Assembly (NCBI GenBank): GCA_017449525.1
Contig: JAFTFL010000015.1
Coordinates: 31,134-95,133 of the forward strand
Direction of reading: 5' to 3'
Origin: Bacteroidales bacterium
Lineage (GTDB): Bacteria > Bacteroidota > Bacteroidia > Bacteroidales > P3
DNA length: 64,000 bases
Both the position numbers and the translations under genes were made by a program. This document shows, piece after piece, positions 46,023 to 55,011 of the stretch. The notes beneath the pieces are model-generated. The model had not been told where the DNA came from and ran no database searches. It worked only from the letters and a program-made list of their open reading frames with translations. The stretch's first letter is position 1, and each line of letters begins with the position of its first letter.

Positions 46023-47470
46023 ACCGATTGTCTCCAGTTGGGGTTGTCGTCGTGTAGGGTAAGGCCTATGTTGCGCCCCAGTTCGACCATCATGACCCAG
46101 CACTCGGGGCGGCTGTTGGGCGCTTGGCCGTCGAGTATGGCGTCCTTGATGGCATCCTTGATAACCCCTATCTCCTGGCAGGGGCCGATGTTGAAGGCGT
46201 GCATGATGTCCTCACCGTTGATGGGGGGCTGGAAGTTGCGGATGCGGTCGCGTTCCTCCAGTTCGACCAGTTTTTGGCGCACCAGTTCGAAGTTGCGCAG
46301 ATAACGGCGCACCTTGGCTGAGTTCTTCGACGTGATGTCGGCTTCGCAGAGGGTCATCAGGTCGTCAATGTCGTCGCCGGCATCAAACAGCAAACGGCGC
46401 ACGGCCGAGTCGGTAACGATGTCTTCGGCCAAGATGATGGGGCGCAGATGCAGCATGACCAGTTTTTCGACGTATTTCAACTTGGTGTCAAGGGGTAGCC
46501 GCAGCCGTTTGAAGAGAGCTGGCACCATGTGTGCCCCCTTGGCTTCATGACCGTGGAAGGTCCAACCCAGTCGTTTGTCGAACCGCTTGGTGGCCGGCTT
46601 CCCTATGTCATGCAGTAGGGCGGCCCAGCGCAACCACAGGTCGTCAGAGTGGCGAGCCACATTGTCTACCACCTCCATGGTGTGGACAAAGTTGTCCTTG
46701 TGGCTGTGTCCTTCGACGGTTTCCGTACCCTTGAGTTGTGATATTTCGGGCAGGATGAGTTGCATCAGCCCGGTGTCTTCCATCAGTTGCAGTCCGATGG
46801 AAGGTTTGGGGGAGAGGAGTATTTTGTTGATTTCAGTTGTGATGCGCTCGTGCGACACTATGCGTAGCCGTTCGGCATGCTGGCAAATGGCGTTGTAGGC
46901 ATTGGGGGCAATGTGGAAACCCAGTTGCGCGGCGAAGCGCACGGCGCGCATCATGCGCAGCGGGTCGTCGCTGAAGGTTATGAGGGGGTCAACGGGGGTG
47001 CGCAGCAGGCCGTTGTCTAAGTCCTTGATTCCCCCGAAGGGGTCGACCAATTGGCCGTGGTTTTCGCTGCCCAAGCGAACGGCCATGGCGTTGATGGTGA
47101 AGTCGCGTCGGGTCAGGTCGTCTGCTAATGAGCCGTTTTCGACGATGGGCTTGCGGCTGTCTTTACGGTACGATTCGCGGCGCGCTCCTACGAATTCCAC
47201 CTGCCAATGCGTGTGCTGTTCGTCCACATAGACAAAGGAGGCGGTACCGAAATTCTTGTACACTTGGACGTGAACCGGTGGGGTGCAGTGTTGTGCCACC
47301 TCGGTAGCCAGGTCGATGCCGCTGCCCACACACACGATGTCGATGTCGGTGCAGGGGCGCTGCAGAAAGTAATCGCGCACTACGCCGCCCACTGCGTAGG
47401 CTTCCACTCCTGTGCGGTCGGCCGCTTGGCCTACGAGGTTGTAGATGGGATGCTTGAGGTCAACGTCCAT
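46019..47470 (-). CDS. CCA-adding-type tRNA nucleotidyltransferase with HD domain
   Basis: The protein has 483 residues. The nucleotidyltransferase head has YAVGGVVRDYFLQRPCTDID, and RRDFTINAMAVRLG is the second family motif. A later HD domain reads VEGHSHKDNFVHTMEVVDNV and LLHDIGKPATK. It adds or repairs the 3' CCA of tRNAs. It is coupled to miaA and begins 2 bp after the lipoprotein gene, so all three are one leftward operon linking tRNA maturation with a surface lipoprotein. Confidence 0.9.
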   Translation of the reverse strand: MDVDLKHPIYNLVGQAADRTGVEAYAVGGVVRDYFLQRPCTDIDIVCVGSGIDLATEVAQHCTPPVHVQVYKNFGTASFVYVDEQHTHWQVEFVGARRESYRKDSRKPIVENGSLADDLTRRDFTINAMAVRLGSENHGQLVDPFGGIKDLDNGLLRTPVDPLITFSDDPLRMMRAVRFAAQLGFHIAPNAYNAICQHAERLRIVSHERITTEINKILLSPKPSIGLQLMEDTGLMQLILPEISQLKGTETVEGHSHKDNFVHTMEVVDNVARHSDDLWLRWAALLHDIGKPATKRFDKRLGWTFHGHEAKGAHMVPALFKRLRLPLDTKLKYVEKLVMLHLRPIILAEDIVTDSAVRRLLFDAGDDIDDLMTLCEADITSKNSAKVRRYLRNFELVRQKLVELEERDRIRNFQPPINGEDIMHAFNIGPCQEIGVIKDAIKDAILDGQAPNSRPECWVMMVELGRNIGLTLHDDNPNWRQSV

Positions 47471-47472
47471 AT

Positions 47473-48204
47473 TCAGCGGTCGTAGTTTTGAGTGCCTACC
47501 AGTTTGCCGCTGGCGTCGTAGAATTCCCACACGCCAGCCCTGCGGTCGGCTATGTAGAAGCCTTTGAAGGTGGGTTTCCCGTCCTCACGGTAGCTATTGT
47601 ATATGCCATTGAGCGCACCGCTAATGTATACGGCTTCGCTGAGCAACTGGCCGTGAGGATAGTAGTAGCTCCAGCGGCCAGTGCGTTGGCCTCCTACTTC
47701 GCAGCCGTAGGATTCGATACTGCCGTTGGCATAGAGCTGATAGATGTAGGCGCTGTCGGCGTGGTGAAACCGCACGATGTGCAGGCTGCCGTCGTCGTTC
47801 CAGTCTACGCTGGTGGAGTCGGTCTTGCCCTGAAAGAGGGGGTCGCCGTCGGGGGTGCGCACGTCCCAGTCGCCGGTAGTGCTGCGGTTGTAGTTGGCTG
47901 TGGCCAGTGGTTTGCCGTTGGGGTAGTAGCAGTGCCATTGACCTGTAGGTTGTTGCGCCTTGAAGTGCTTCTCGGTTTGCACCTGTCCGTTGGGGTAGAA
48001 CGTGGTCTCGTCCACACTCGACGGACTGGCAACATCGCCGCGCAAGGTGCGCTTCATGGCAGGTTGCCCATTGTCGTGGGTAGCTACTATCTCGTCCTGC
48101 TTGGACTGGCAAGCTACCAGGAGAATCAGCGCACTGCAGGCGAGTAGCAAACGTTTTGCTGGACGAAGCAGGAGGTGCAGATGAGGTTCAATCGGTTGTT
48201 GCAT
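47473..48204 (-). CDS. MORN/YwqK-type repeat lipoprotein
   Basis: The protein has 243 residues. The lipobox LLVAC (Cys32) follows a hydrophobic stretch. The mature part has repeated strands of the type FYPNGQVQTEKHF, YYPNGKPLATANY, YYPHGQLLSEAVY and YREDGKPTFKGFY, as in YwqK-like antitoxin or MORN proteins. These form a beta-sheet rod and probably bind a partner at the membrane. The start at 48204 lies 40 bp after a TATCTTTG box. First gene of the operon with the CCA transferase and miaA. Confidence 0.8.
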   Translation of the reverse strand: MQQPIEPHLHLLLRPAKRLLLACSALILLVACQSKQDEIVATHDNGQPAMKRTLRGDVASPSSVDETTFYPNGQVQTEKHFKAQQPTGQWHCYYPNGKPLATANYNRSTTGDWDVRTPDGDPLFQGKTDSTSVDWNDDGSLHIVRFHHADSAYIYQLYANGSIESYGCEVGGQRTGRWSYYYPHGQLLSEAVYISGALNGIYNSYREDGKPTFKGFYIADRRAGVWEFYDASGKLVGTQNYDR

Positions 48205-48243
48205 ATTGCGTTGATTGGAGCACGTAGTGCTGTTGAACGGGTG

Positions 48244-48251
48244 CAAAGATA
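48244..48251 (-). promoter_or_regulatory. -7 promoter box TATCTTTG of the MORN lipoprotein operon
   Basis: This exact TAnnTTTG match lies 40 bp before the start at 48204. Confidence 0.75.
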
Positions 48252-48399
48252 CGAAAAAAGCACGCAGCACCGCACCGTACACACTCCAGGGGTGCAGAGG
48301 GGACTGGCAAATGCCGATCGGCACTGCGGATGCGGCCGTGGACATGCGCCTACAAGAGCTGCGCGAGAGCACGGCGGGAACCGTTCGGCCTTGTGGTCG

Positions 48400-48570
48400 A
48401 TGCTGTACGCAATGGGCGGCAATGTCCTGCTGCATCGTGTCCCCTGCTGTACAGCATGGGATGGGATTAACTGGATGAATGATAGATTGATTCTTGCGCA
48501 CATGGGAATAAGTCGTGCGGCATAGTGTCCGATGCTGTACGCCATCTGGCACTACGCTCATGGGCGTATG
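48400..48570 (-). repeat. 22-bp periodic array, GTAC type
   Basis: GTAC cores (GATGCTGTACGC, CCTGCTGTACAGCAT, GATGCTGTACGCCAT) lie at 48405, 48449 and 48537, exactly 44 and 88 bp apart, with degenerate units (CGTGCGGCAT, CTGCTGCAT) in the intermediate registers. Nothing else in 48205-48915 looks like a gene. Confidence 0.75.
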
Positions 48571-48754
48571 GCGCGAAATGGTAGGGAAAAACGGTGCAGG
48601 GTGGGGGAGAATCCCTTGCAAGGTGTAAGGCCGAGCGGCCTAATTGGGGTGCGACGAAAGGAGCGACGGGCAACTGTGCCTCCCTGTACGCAATGCGCTG
48701 AAACAGCCATGCCTGTACACTTCGGCTTCATGGAGCCTGCGACGCATCACGATG

Positions 48755-48762
48755 CAAAAGTA
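48755..48762 (-). promoter_or_regulatory. Promoter-like -7 box TACTTTTG reading into the GTAC array
   Basis: This TAnnTTTG match faces leftwards, over 500 bp before the MORN lipoprotein gene, which has its own box. About 190 bp of leader with short inverted repeats (TAAGGCCG/CGGCCTAA) precede the array. It may express a non-coding RNA or be a second distant promoter. Confidence 0.4.
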
Positions 48763-48903
48763 CGAAATAAATGCTGTATGCTCTTGGGTGCTAAAGAAAA
48801 TATTGCAGATGCTTGCAACCGAAGCGCTTGCAAAGCGGACATCCCCTCGTTGCACCCACCATCGGCCGTCCTACGCCTTCGGGGGTGGCATGCGAGGTAT
48901 AGG

Positions 48904-48944
48904 TACAAAAAAAGAGTTGCTGTTGCGAGCCTCGCAACAGCAAC
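48904..48944 (-). terminator. Strong hairpin terminator of the Ala/Glu-rich lipoprotein gene
   Basis: GTTGCTGTTGCGAG pairs with CTCGCAACAGCAAC, and the minus strand continues with CTCTTTTTTT. Confidence 0.9.
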
Positions 48945-48970
48945 CCTCGGCGTTAGAAGCCAAGAACGTT

Positions 48971-49441
48971 TTATTTGTTCTTGTTGAGTACTCCGGACAA
49001 AGCCTTTGCACCAGCCTTGATACCCTCGTTGGCTTTCTCGGTGGCAGCAGCCTTAACCTTATCCTTGATGCACTGCTGATACTCCTCTTCCATAGCAGCC
49101 TTGAAAGCGTCGTTGCCTTCATAAGCAGCATATTGCGAACTGATGATGGAACGGATGCAAGCCTCAACCGAAGCAGCGTCGGTCTTGTAGCAATTGCACT
49201 TTGCTTGACCAGCTTCGCGTGCAGCTGCAAGCATAGCGGCATCGTTAGCGCTCTCGTTTGTGGTAGCAGCCTCGCTGCATGCCTCGGTTGCTACAGGAGC
49301 AGCAGCCTCAACGGTGGTCTCTTCAACAGCTTCCTCTACTACGGCTTCGGGAGCTTCTTCAGTTGTGTTCTTGTTTCCACAGGAAACGCTCAGTGCAGCA
49401 ACCATTGCTGTGCATCCGAGGAAAAACAGTACTTTTTTCAT
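48971..49441 (-). CDS. Ala/Glu-rich lipoprotein of unknown function
   Basis: The protein has 156 residues with a lipobox (LSVSC, Cys21). Residues 25-70 are a low-complexity Ala/Glu/Val/Thr stretch, probably a disordered tether. The C-terminal half has four spaced cysteines (AKCNCYKTDAASVEAC, QQCIKDKVK) in a helical region. It has its own promoter and a strong terminator, so it is probably an abundant monocistronic envelope protein. I recognise no family. Confidence 0.75.
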   Translation of the reverse strand: MKKVLFFLGCTAMVAALSVSCGNKNTTEEAPEAVVEEAVEETTVEAAAPVATEACSEAATTNESANDAAMLAAAREAGQAKCNCYKTDAASVEACIRSIISSQYAAYEGNDAFKAAMEEEYQQCIKDKVKAAATEKANEGIKAGAKALSGVLNKNK

Positions 49442-49487
49442 TGTTGTTTAGATGTTTAATTGTTATACTTTTTGTTGTTAACGGATG

Positions 49488-49495
49488 CAAAAGTA
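49488..49495 (-). promoter_or_regulatory. -7 promoter box TACTTTTG of the Ala/Glu-rich lipoprotein gene
   Basis: This exact TAnnTTTG match lies 47 bp upstream of the ATG. Confidence 0.75.
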
Positions 49496-49669
49496 CCACT
49501 TTATTTTGTGGCGTTGTGTTGGCTATGCAATATTTAATACTGTTTAACGTTCTCGTAGCCACTACGGTTACGCCGTGCATGGACTACCACTGGGATCATT
49601 CGGCTCGAGAATGTAGGCAGTGCCACTGCAGGCGATGAAGCCGTAGGGACAACGATAACACACTATAAT

Positions 49670-50758
49670 ATGGAGAAAAGCAACAGCAATATGCTGGGAA
49701 CAGTTACACGTGATCCCATGTACGTAACGCTCGGTCGCTCGGGGCTGAAGGTGCCCAAGAATGGGTTTGGAGCCCTTCCGATACAGCGCATTTCGACCGC
49801 CGAAACAGTGCACCTGCTGCACAAGGCGATGGACAACGGGATGTATTATTTTGACACGGCACGCTTCTACACTGATAGCGAAGCCAAGTTGGGCGAGGCT
49901 TTCGCCGACGGTCGACGAGGACGTGTCATCATTTCCACCAAGACAGGTGCCACCACGGCCGAGGGTTTCTGGCACGACCTTGAGACATCGCTGCGGTTGC
50001 TGCGTACGGACTACATTGACCTGTACCAGTTCCACAACCCAGCTTTCTGTCCGAAACCGGACGACGGCACAGGGCTATACGAGGCGATGATGCAGGCCGT
50101 GCAGCAAGGCAAGGTGCTGCATGTGGGTATTACCAACCACCGGTTGGCTGTGGCACACGAGGCGGTGGAGAGCGGATTGTACGAGACATTGCAGTTCCCG
50201 TTCTCCTATTTGGCATCGGACAAGGAACGGGCTTTGGTGGAGATGTGTAGCAGCCACGACATGGGCTTCATCGCCATGAAGGCATTGGCAGGAGGCCTTA
50301 TCGACCATGCCGCCACGGCGTTTGCCTACCTGATGCAGTTCCCACAGGTGGAACCTATATGGGGAATACAACGGGAGTCGGAGCTCGACGAGTTCATCTC
50401 CTATCAGCAGAACCCACCCACGCTCACGGAAGAGATGCAGCAGCGCATAGAGAAAGACCGCCAGGAACTGAGCGGCGACTTCTGTCGTGGCTGTGGATAC
50501 TGCCAGCCATGCCCTGCGGGTATCGAGATTGAGTCCTGCAACCGCATGTATCTTTTCCTGCGCCGCGCCCCCTACGAAGTCTATCTTACTGAGGAGTTTC
50601 ACCAGAAGATGTTGCAAGTGCGCGAATGCTTGCGGTGTGGACGCTGTAGGGAACATTGCCCATACAACTTGGACACGCCCAATCTTCTGCAACGCAATTT
50701 GGAAGACTTCCTCGCGCATTGGGAACATCGCGACCGCTACCTAAATGGTCAGAAATAA
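49670..50758 (+). CDS. Aldo/keto reductase with C-terminal 4Fe-4S ferredoxin domain
   Basis: The protein has 362 residues (the start could also be Met8 or Met17). The AKR barrel shows the Asp/Tyr/Lys/His set in DTARFYTDSE, IISTKTG and LYQFHNPAF. The C-terminal part has two cluster motifs, CRGCGYCQPCPAGI near 272 and CLRCGRCREHCPYN near 320. Such fusions are common in anaerobes and are likely electron-linked oxidoreductases of unknown substrate. An EFR1-type flavodoxin/ferredoxin gene lies downstream beyond a terminator-like hairpin. Confidence 0.88.
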   Translation: MEKSNSNMLGTVTRDPMYVTLGRSGLKVPKNGFGALPIQRISTAETVHLLHKAMDNGMYYFDTARFYTDSEAKLGEAFADGRRGRVIISTKTGATTAEGFWHDLETSLRLLRTDYIDLYQFHNPAFCPKPDDGTGLYEAMMQAVQQGKVLHVGITNHRLAVAHEAVESGLYETLQFPFSYLASDKERALVEMCSSHDMGFIAMKALAGGLIDHAATAFAYLMQFPQVEPIWGIQRESELDEFISYQQNPPTLTEEMQQRIEKDRQELSGDFCRGCGYCQPCPAGIEIESCNRMYLFLRRAPYEVYLTEEFHQKMLQVRECLRCGRCREHCPYNLDTPNLLQRNLEDFLAHWEHRDRYLNGQK

Positions 50759-50774
50759 GGCTCGGCACGTCGAC

Positions 50775-50807
50775 ACCCTGGGGCTGCCCAATGGGCAGCC
50801 CCAGGGT
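50775..50807. terminator. Perfect hairpin between the two iron-sulfur protein genes
   Basis: ACCCTGGGGCTGCCC pairs perfectly with GGGCAGCCCCAGGGT (15 bp) around a 3-nt loop. No T-tract follows, so it may act as an mRNA 3' end or a processing site. Confidence 0.7.
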
Positions 50808-50841
50808 GAAGGGTTGGATATACTATAATATATAAGGTGTC

Positions 50842-51624
50842 ATGATTTGTTTTTATTCGGGCTGTGGCAACAGCAGATGGGTGGCGCAACAACTGGCCGC
50901 CCATCTGGAGGACAAGATGATATTCATTCCAGACGCACTGCGCTCCAGACAGCGGATCACGCTGCACGAAAGGGAGGCGTTGGGCTTGGTGTTTCCCATC
51001 TACGCATGGGATGTGCCAACGGTAGTACGCCAGTTCGTGAAGCAGTGTCTCGATGTGGAGGCAGGGGCGGAAGTCTATGTGTACGTGGCTTGCACTTGTG
51101 GTGACGATGCGGGCTTGGCTGTGCAGCGACTGAGCAAACTGCTGAAGCGGCAGGGGCTCAAGGTGTCGGCTGACTTTGGCTTTGTGATGCCAGAGACCTA
51201 CATCAATCTGCCAGGCTTTACGCTGGACACTTCCGAGGGGGAACGCCAAAAGCTGCAGCATGCCGAGGCGTTGATGCCCGAGGTGGTTGATGCTGTGCGG
51301 CGCAGGGCATCAACTTCGCTCACACCGCGAGGCAAGCAGGCATGGCTGAAGTCCTACGTGGTGAGTGCGCTCTTCAATGCTTTGCTGATTAGCGACCGGC
51401 CGTTCCGAGTGGAGGAGCAATGCGTAGGCTGTGGTCGTTGTGCAGAGGTGTGCCCCGCCCAAAATGTCGTTATGTCGGAGGGAAAAGGTGCAACACGTCG
51501 CCCACAGTGGCAGCACCACTGTTGGGGCTGTATGGCTTGTTATCATCACTGTCCGGTGCAGGCTATTCAGCGCGGACGGCATACGCTCGGCAAGGGACAG
51601 TACTATTACGGCCACACTCGGTAG
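50842..51624 (+). CDS. EFR1-family flavodoxin-ferredoxin fusion
   Basis: The protein has 260 residues. The N-terminal flavodoxin-like domain has FYSGCGNSRWVAQQLA (the usual SGTGNS loop with Thr changed to Cys) and LVFPIYAWDVPTVVRQF. The C-terminal domain has two 4Fe-4S motifs, CVGCGRCAEVCP near 193 and CWGCMACYHHCPVQAI near 227. The family carries electrons between flavin and cluster in anaerobes. It lies 83 bp downstream of the iron-sulfur aldo/keto reductase, suggesting a shared redox pathway. Confidence 0.85.
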   Translation: MICFYSGCGNSRWVAQQLAAHLEDKMIFIPDALRSRQRITLHEREALGLVFPIYAWDVPTVVRQFVKQCLDVEAGAEVYVYVACTCGDDAGLAVQRLSKLLKRQGLKVSADFGFVMPETYINLPGFTLDTSEGERQKLQHAEALMPEVVDAVRRRASTSLTPRGKQAWLKSYVVSALFNALLISDRPFRVEEQCVGCGRCAEVCPAQNVVMSEGKGATRRPQWQHHCWGCMACYHHCPVQAIQRGRHTLGKGQYYYGHTR

Positions 51625-51719
51625 CCACCGAGTGGCGTACCCTTGCGCACAGCACAAATGCGTTTTGTGAACAGTCCAGTTTCGTTTTTAAAACGACACA
51701 GCTGTGCTGAGAGAACAGT

Positions 51720-52043
51720 ACGTCAGCATCCGCCAGGGGGTACTTGGCATGGGTTCTGCGCGCTACGTCACCGCGGTCCGCACTAAATGGAGACGTGTTT
51801 GGTGCAGAAAGAATTTGCTGTCAGCGCAAAAAGAAATGAAGCCCAGTACAAAAGGATCTTACGGTTCGTACTAACAGAAACTGCGGTCAGTGCAAAAAGA
51901 AATGAAGACCAGCGCAAAGAGACCTTACGGTTCGTACGAACAGAAGCTGCGGTCAGCGCAAAAAGAAATGAAGCCCAGCACAAAAGGGCCTTACGGTTCG
52001 TACTAACAGAATTTGCTGTCAGCGCAAAAAGAAATGAAAAAAA
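51720..52043. repeat. 22-bp periodic array with 66-bp higher-order unit
   Basis: TTACGGTTCGTAC starts at 51859, 51925 and 51991 (66 bp apart). Each 66-bp unit is three 22-bp sub-units: AGCGCAAAAAGAAATGAAG, AGCACAAAAGGGCCTTACGG and a CGTACTAACAGAA type. Weaker TACGTCA/TACTTGG units at 22-23 bp begin near 51720. It fills the gap between the convergent EFR1 and M6 protease genes. Confidence 0.9.
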
Positions 52044-52045
52044 GT

Positions 52046-52079
52046 AGAGGGGGACGTGCCTATCAGCATGTCCCCCTCT
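52046..52079 (-). terminator. Hairpin terminator of the M6 protease gene
   Basis: AGAGGGGGAC pairs with GTCCCCCTCT and the inner GTGC/GCAT extends the stem. The minus strand continues with ACTTTTTTTTCAT. Confidence 0.9.
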
Positions 52080-52109
52080 GCTGTAATGAAGGGGTGTGGC
52101 AGTGCGCGG

Positions 52110-54932
52110 CTACTGCAGTACGATGCGCGTCGTACTGTTGCCAGCCCGCAATAGGTAGATGCCGCGTGCTACGTTGCTCACGTTAAGCAGGGTGCTCGTT
52201 TCGATGGCAGTCTGTTTCAGCACGGGTCGACCCTGTAGGTCGAACATCACGATGTTGGTGCCTGTGGGGCACTCGATGGTAATATACTGCGATGCAGGGT
52301 TGGGGTAGACCAGCAGTGGGCTCTCGTCTGCGACGGGCGAAATGGCGTTGCGCGTACGCAGCGACACATTTACCTCATGGCTGCGGTTCATCAGTATCGA
52401 GTAGCTGTCGCTTATATTCCCAATCCATTGCGATGTCCCGTCAAGGTAGATGCGGTGCAGGAAGTAGTCCGTGGCAGGAGTTATCGTTATCGTTATGCTG
52501 TCGCCCGCTGCGATGACGGTGTCGCCATACGGCGTTATGTCGCCTTGACCCGTTGACGATACGCGCAGCAAGTAGCCGCTGATCAGCTCGACGTCGTCGA
52601 TGTAAACCTGATGACGATTGCTGGCTGCGAGCTCGAAGACTACGAGGGCATAGTCGCTTTGGTTGCCGAGGTCGGCGCACAGCGTAGTCCACTGGTCGGC
52701 CGAACCGTTCGGGGTGTCGCCCGTTAGGGTGGCGGCTTCAGTCCAGTCGGCTTCAGCATCGTGGCGCACCATGATACGGAATGTGTCGGTGGTAGCCAAC
52801 TGGTTGGAGCGCACGCGGCAACGGAGCACGGTGTTTAGGCTGTCGACTTGCATTGGCGGGGCCTGCATGCGAATGGTGCGACGTGCAGGGGGCACCAGCT
52901 CTGTGATGGTGCCTAAAGAGTAGTTACCACTGGTAACGGAGGTCTGACTCACTTCCCAACCTCCGTTGCTGATCCAGCAGGAGGGCATTGCGCCGTCGTT
53001 CTGGTCGAAGTCTTCACGCAGCCAGGTGGAAGCTGTGCAGCCCAGAGTAGAGGCTGTTGTGCTGATGCTGTTGCCCAGCGTGCTGTCGTTGAGAATGGGA
53101 TACAGATTGTAGTGGTATGAGGTGCTGAACTCAAGGGCTGTGTCTAAGTAGCTGCTCAGCGTGCCACGATATAAGATAAGGCTGCTGTCGCTCAGCGTGT
53201 CGCCTGCCTGTGCTCTGGCGTTGGGTATCTCCATGGGCAGTGCACTGCGTTGCAGCAATACGGGCAGGTTTCCGTAGGCTTTCCACTGCAGGGCGATTTT
53301 TTTGTCGGTTACGCCTTCGGCACTGAGGCTGACGGGGGTGGGGATTGCGTTCTTGAAGCAGAAGAACACTTCGCCTTGGTCGTTTTCGGAAATGTAGTAG
53401 AGCGGCGTGCCGTTTTTACTTTTGTTCCATGGGCGGAACCAGGGCACGCTGTGGTCGGTCAGACTGTCGCGGCGGCCTGCCCCTGGCAGGGGAGCATAGG
53501 CGCTGTTCGTGATGCCGTAGGACGATGGTGTGGAGGTTGGGAACGTGTCAATAACGGAACCTTGCGCCATGATGTATAGTTGCTGAGGGTGGGTGTAGTT
53601 CTGCACCGAGGCCCCATTTGCATTGGGGTGGGCATGGTAGACTATTAGGCCGTGCCCCGACACGTTGCGGTCCCACTTCACTTGCTGACGGTTTTCGAGG
53701 AGGAAGAAGTCGCCAGCGGTGTTTGTGTTGATGCGGTGGAAGTCGGTGTTGTTGTCGGTTACCGACTGCATTATCATCTGCTGCGATTGCTGCAGTGTGT
53801 CGGCGGTTGCCCACTTGTAGATGTATACTTTGGTGTATGCATTATGGTGTGCAGGGGTTACGCCCCCGTTGTTCCAGCTGCCACTCGACATGATGTCCCA
53901 TGTGCCCAGTCCAGGATATTGCCCGCCGCTGCTGGCGTAGTCGGTGTCATAGAAGTCGGGAGCACCAAACACGTGCCCCAGCTCATGGCATATTACGCCA
54001 ATGGCAGTGAGGTTGGTGTTGTTGTTGCCGCTGCACTCGGGTGAGCAGGAGTAGACGTTGATGCGTGTTCTGTTGTACGATGGGGCGTTGGCTATGCTCG
54101 ACTTGTGCGACCAGATGGCGGACGCAGGTGCACCAGCTTCTTCCCCATGTCCTGCGAAGATGATGTGCAGACCGTCAATGTAGCCGTCGTGGTCGTTGTC
54201 ATAGTCGCTGAAGTTGACGTGAGGTGCAGCCGAATCGACGGCCTCGCGTGCAAAGGCTTGGTAACCGCCGCTGCGGTCACCATAGTATGCGGTGTTGCGG
54301 CTTCCAGTGAAGGGTCCTACGATGTCGACACTGAGGGTGAATTGCCCATGCGATACGTCGTAGTAGTAGTCTCTCACACTACCGGTGGATCGATTTACAT
54401 TGTAACCTACCTGGTTGAACAAGGCGTTGAACTCGGCTGTCGTGTGGGTGAAGGATTGGTCCTGAAAGGCGAAGAGGATGACGAGGAACTTCTTTGTGCC
54501 CAATACATCACTCATGGCTTTCGGCCCTGGTGCAGCTTGCTCTATGCTGTTCCACAGTCCCAGCATTTCGTCCACCTGGTTTTGGCTGAACAACATGTGC
54601 TTCTCGGTGCGGCTGAGGAATAGGGCGACCTCGGGCGTGCGCTGCTCCTTGTCGGTTGCTATGTAGGGCGAGGGCACCATGTCGCCGTTGGCGTTGCGCA
54701 TGGCGTACACAAGGCAGCGACGGTCGTCGAACACGAGTGAGTAGCCGTCGGGCGTTTCGGCCCAGTGCACACGCTCATCGCCTTTGAGCAGGATGTCCAC
54801 GGTCAGTTCGCCCACAGGTTGACGGAAGGTGGTCAAATCTGGTTTGGCTGGCACAGCCTCCACGTTGTTCCAGCAGAGCATCAGCATGGCGATTAGAAAG
54901 AAGTGTTGAAAAGGAAAGAGTTTTTTTCTCAT
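52110..54932 (-). CDS. Secreted M6-family metalloprotease with T9SS sorting domain
   Basis: The protein has 940 residues: a signal peptide, a propeptide-like region (VGELTVDILLKGDERVHW), and the M6 catalytic domain with the zinc motif HELGHVFGAPDFYD near residue 314 and the Met-turn region GTWDIMSSGSWN. A carbohydrate- or ligand-binding-like beta domain lies in the second half (SSYHYNLYPI, then LREDFDQNDGAMPSCWI). A C-terminal sorting domain reads VYPNPASQYITIECP and ends ARGIYLLRAGNSTTRIVLQ. It should be exported by T9SS and anchored or released at the surface. Metal ligands look intact. Confidence 0.92.
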   Translation of the reverse strand: MRKKLFPFQHFFLIAMLMLCWNNVEAVPAKPDLTTFRQPVGELTVDILLKGDERVHWAETPDGYSLVFDDRRCLVYAMRNANGDMVPSPYIATDKEQRTPEVALFLSRTEKHMLFSQNQVDEMLGLWNSIEQAAPGPKAMSDVLGTKKFLVILFAFQDQSFTHTTAEFNALFNQVGYNVNRSTGSVRDYYYDVSHGQFTLSVDIVGPFTGSRNTAYYGDRSGGYQAFAREAVDSAAPHVNFSDYDNDHDGYIDGLHIIFAGHGEEAGAPASAIWSHKSSIANAPSYNRTRINVYSCSPECSGNNNTNLTAIGVICHELGHVFGAPDFYDTDYASSGGQYPGLGTWDIMSSGSWNNGGVTPAHHNAYTKVYIYKWATADTLQQSQQMIMQSVTDNNTDFHRINTNTAGDFFLLENRQQVKWDRNVSGHGLIVYHAHPNANGASVQNYTHPQQLYIMAQGSVIDTFPTSTPSSYGITNSAYAPLPGAGRRDSLTDHSVPWFRPWNKSKNGTPLYYISENDQGEVFFCFKNAIPTPVSLSAEGVTDKKIALQWKAYGNLPVLLQRSALPMEIPNARAQAGDTLSDSSLILYRGTLSSYLDTALEFSTSYHYNLYPILNDSTLGNSISTTASTLGCTASTWLREDFDQNDGAMPSCWISNGGWEVSQTSVTSGNYSLGTITELVPPARRTIRMQAPPMQVDSLNTVLRCRVRSNQLATTDTFRIMVRHDAEADWTEAATLTGDTPNGSADQWTTLCADLGNQSDYALVVFELAASNRHQVYIDDVELISGYLLRVSSTGQGDITPYGDTVIAAGDSITITITPATDYFLHRIYLDGTSQWIGNISDSYSILMNRSHEVNVSLRTRNAISPVADESPLLVYPNPASQYITIECPTGTNIVMFDLQGRPVLKQTAIETSTLLNVSNVARGIYLLRAGNSTTRIVLQ

Positions 54933-55011
54933 CGGTTGTGATGTTTTGATTGAGTGATTATAAAAGTGAATGGACTGGAGTTGTTAGTCGCCGTAGTGTG
55001 GTGGGCGTTGG

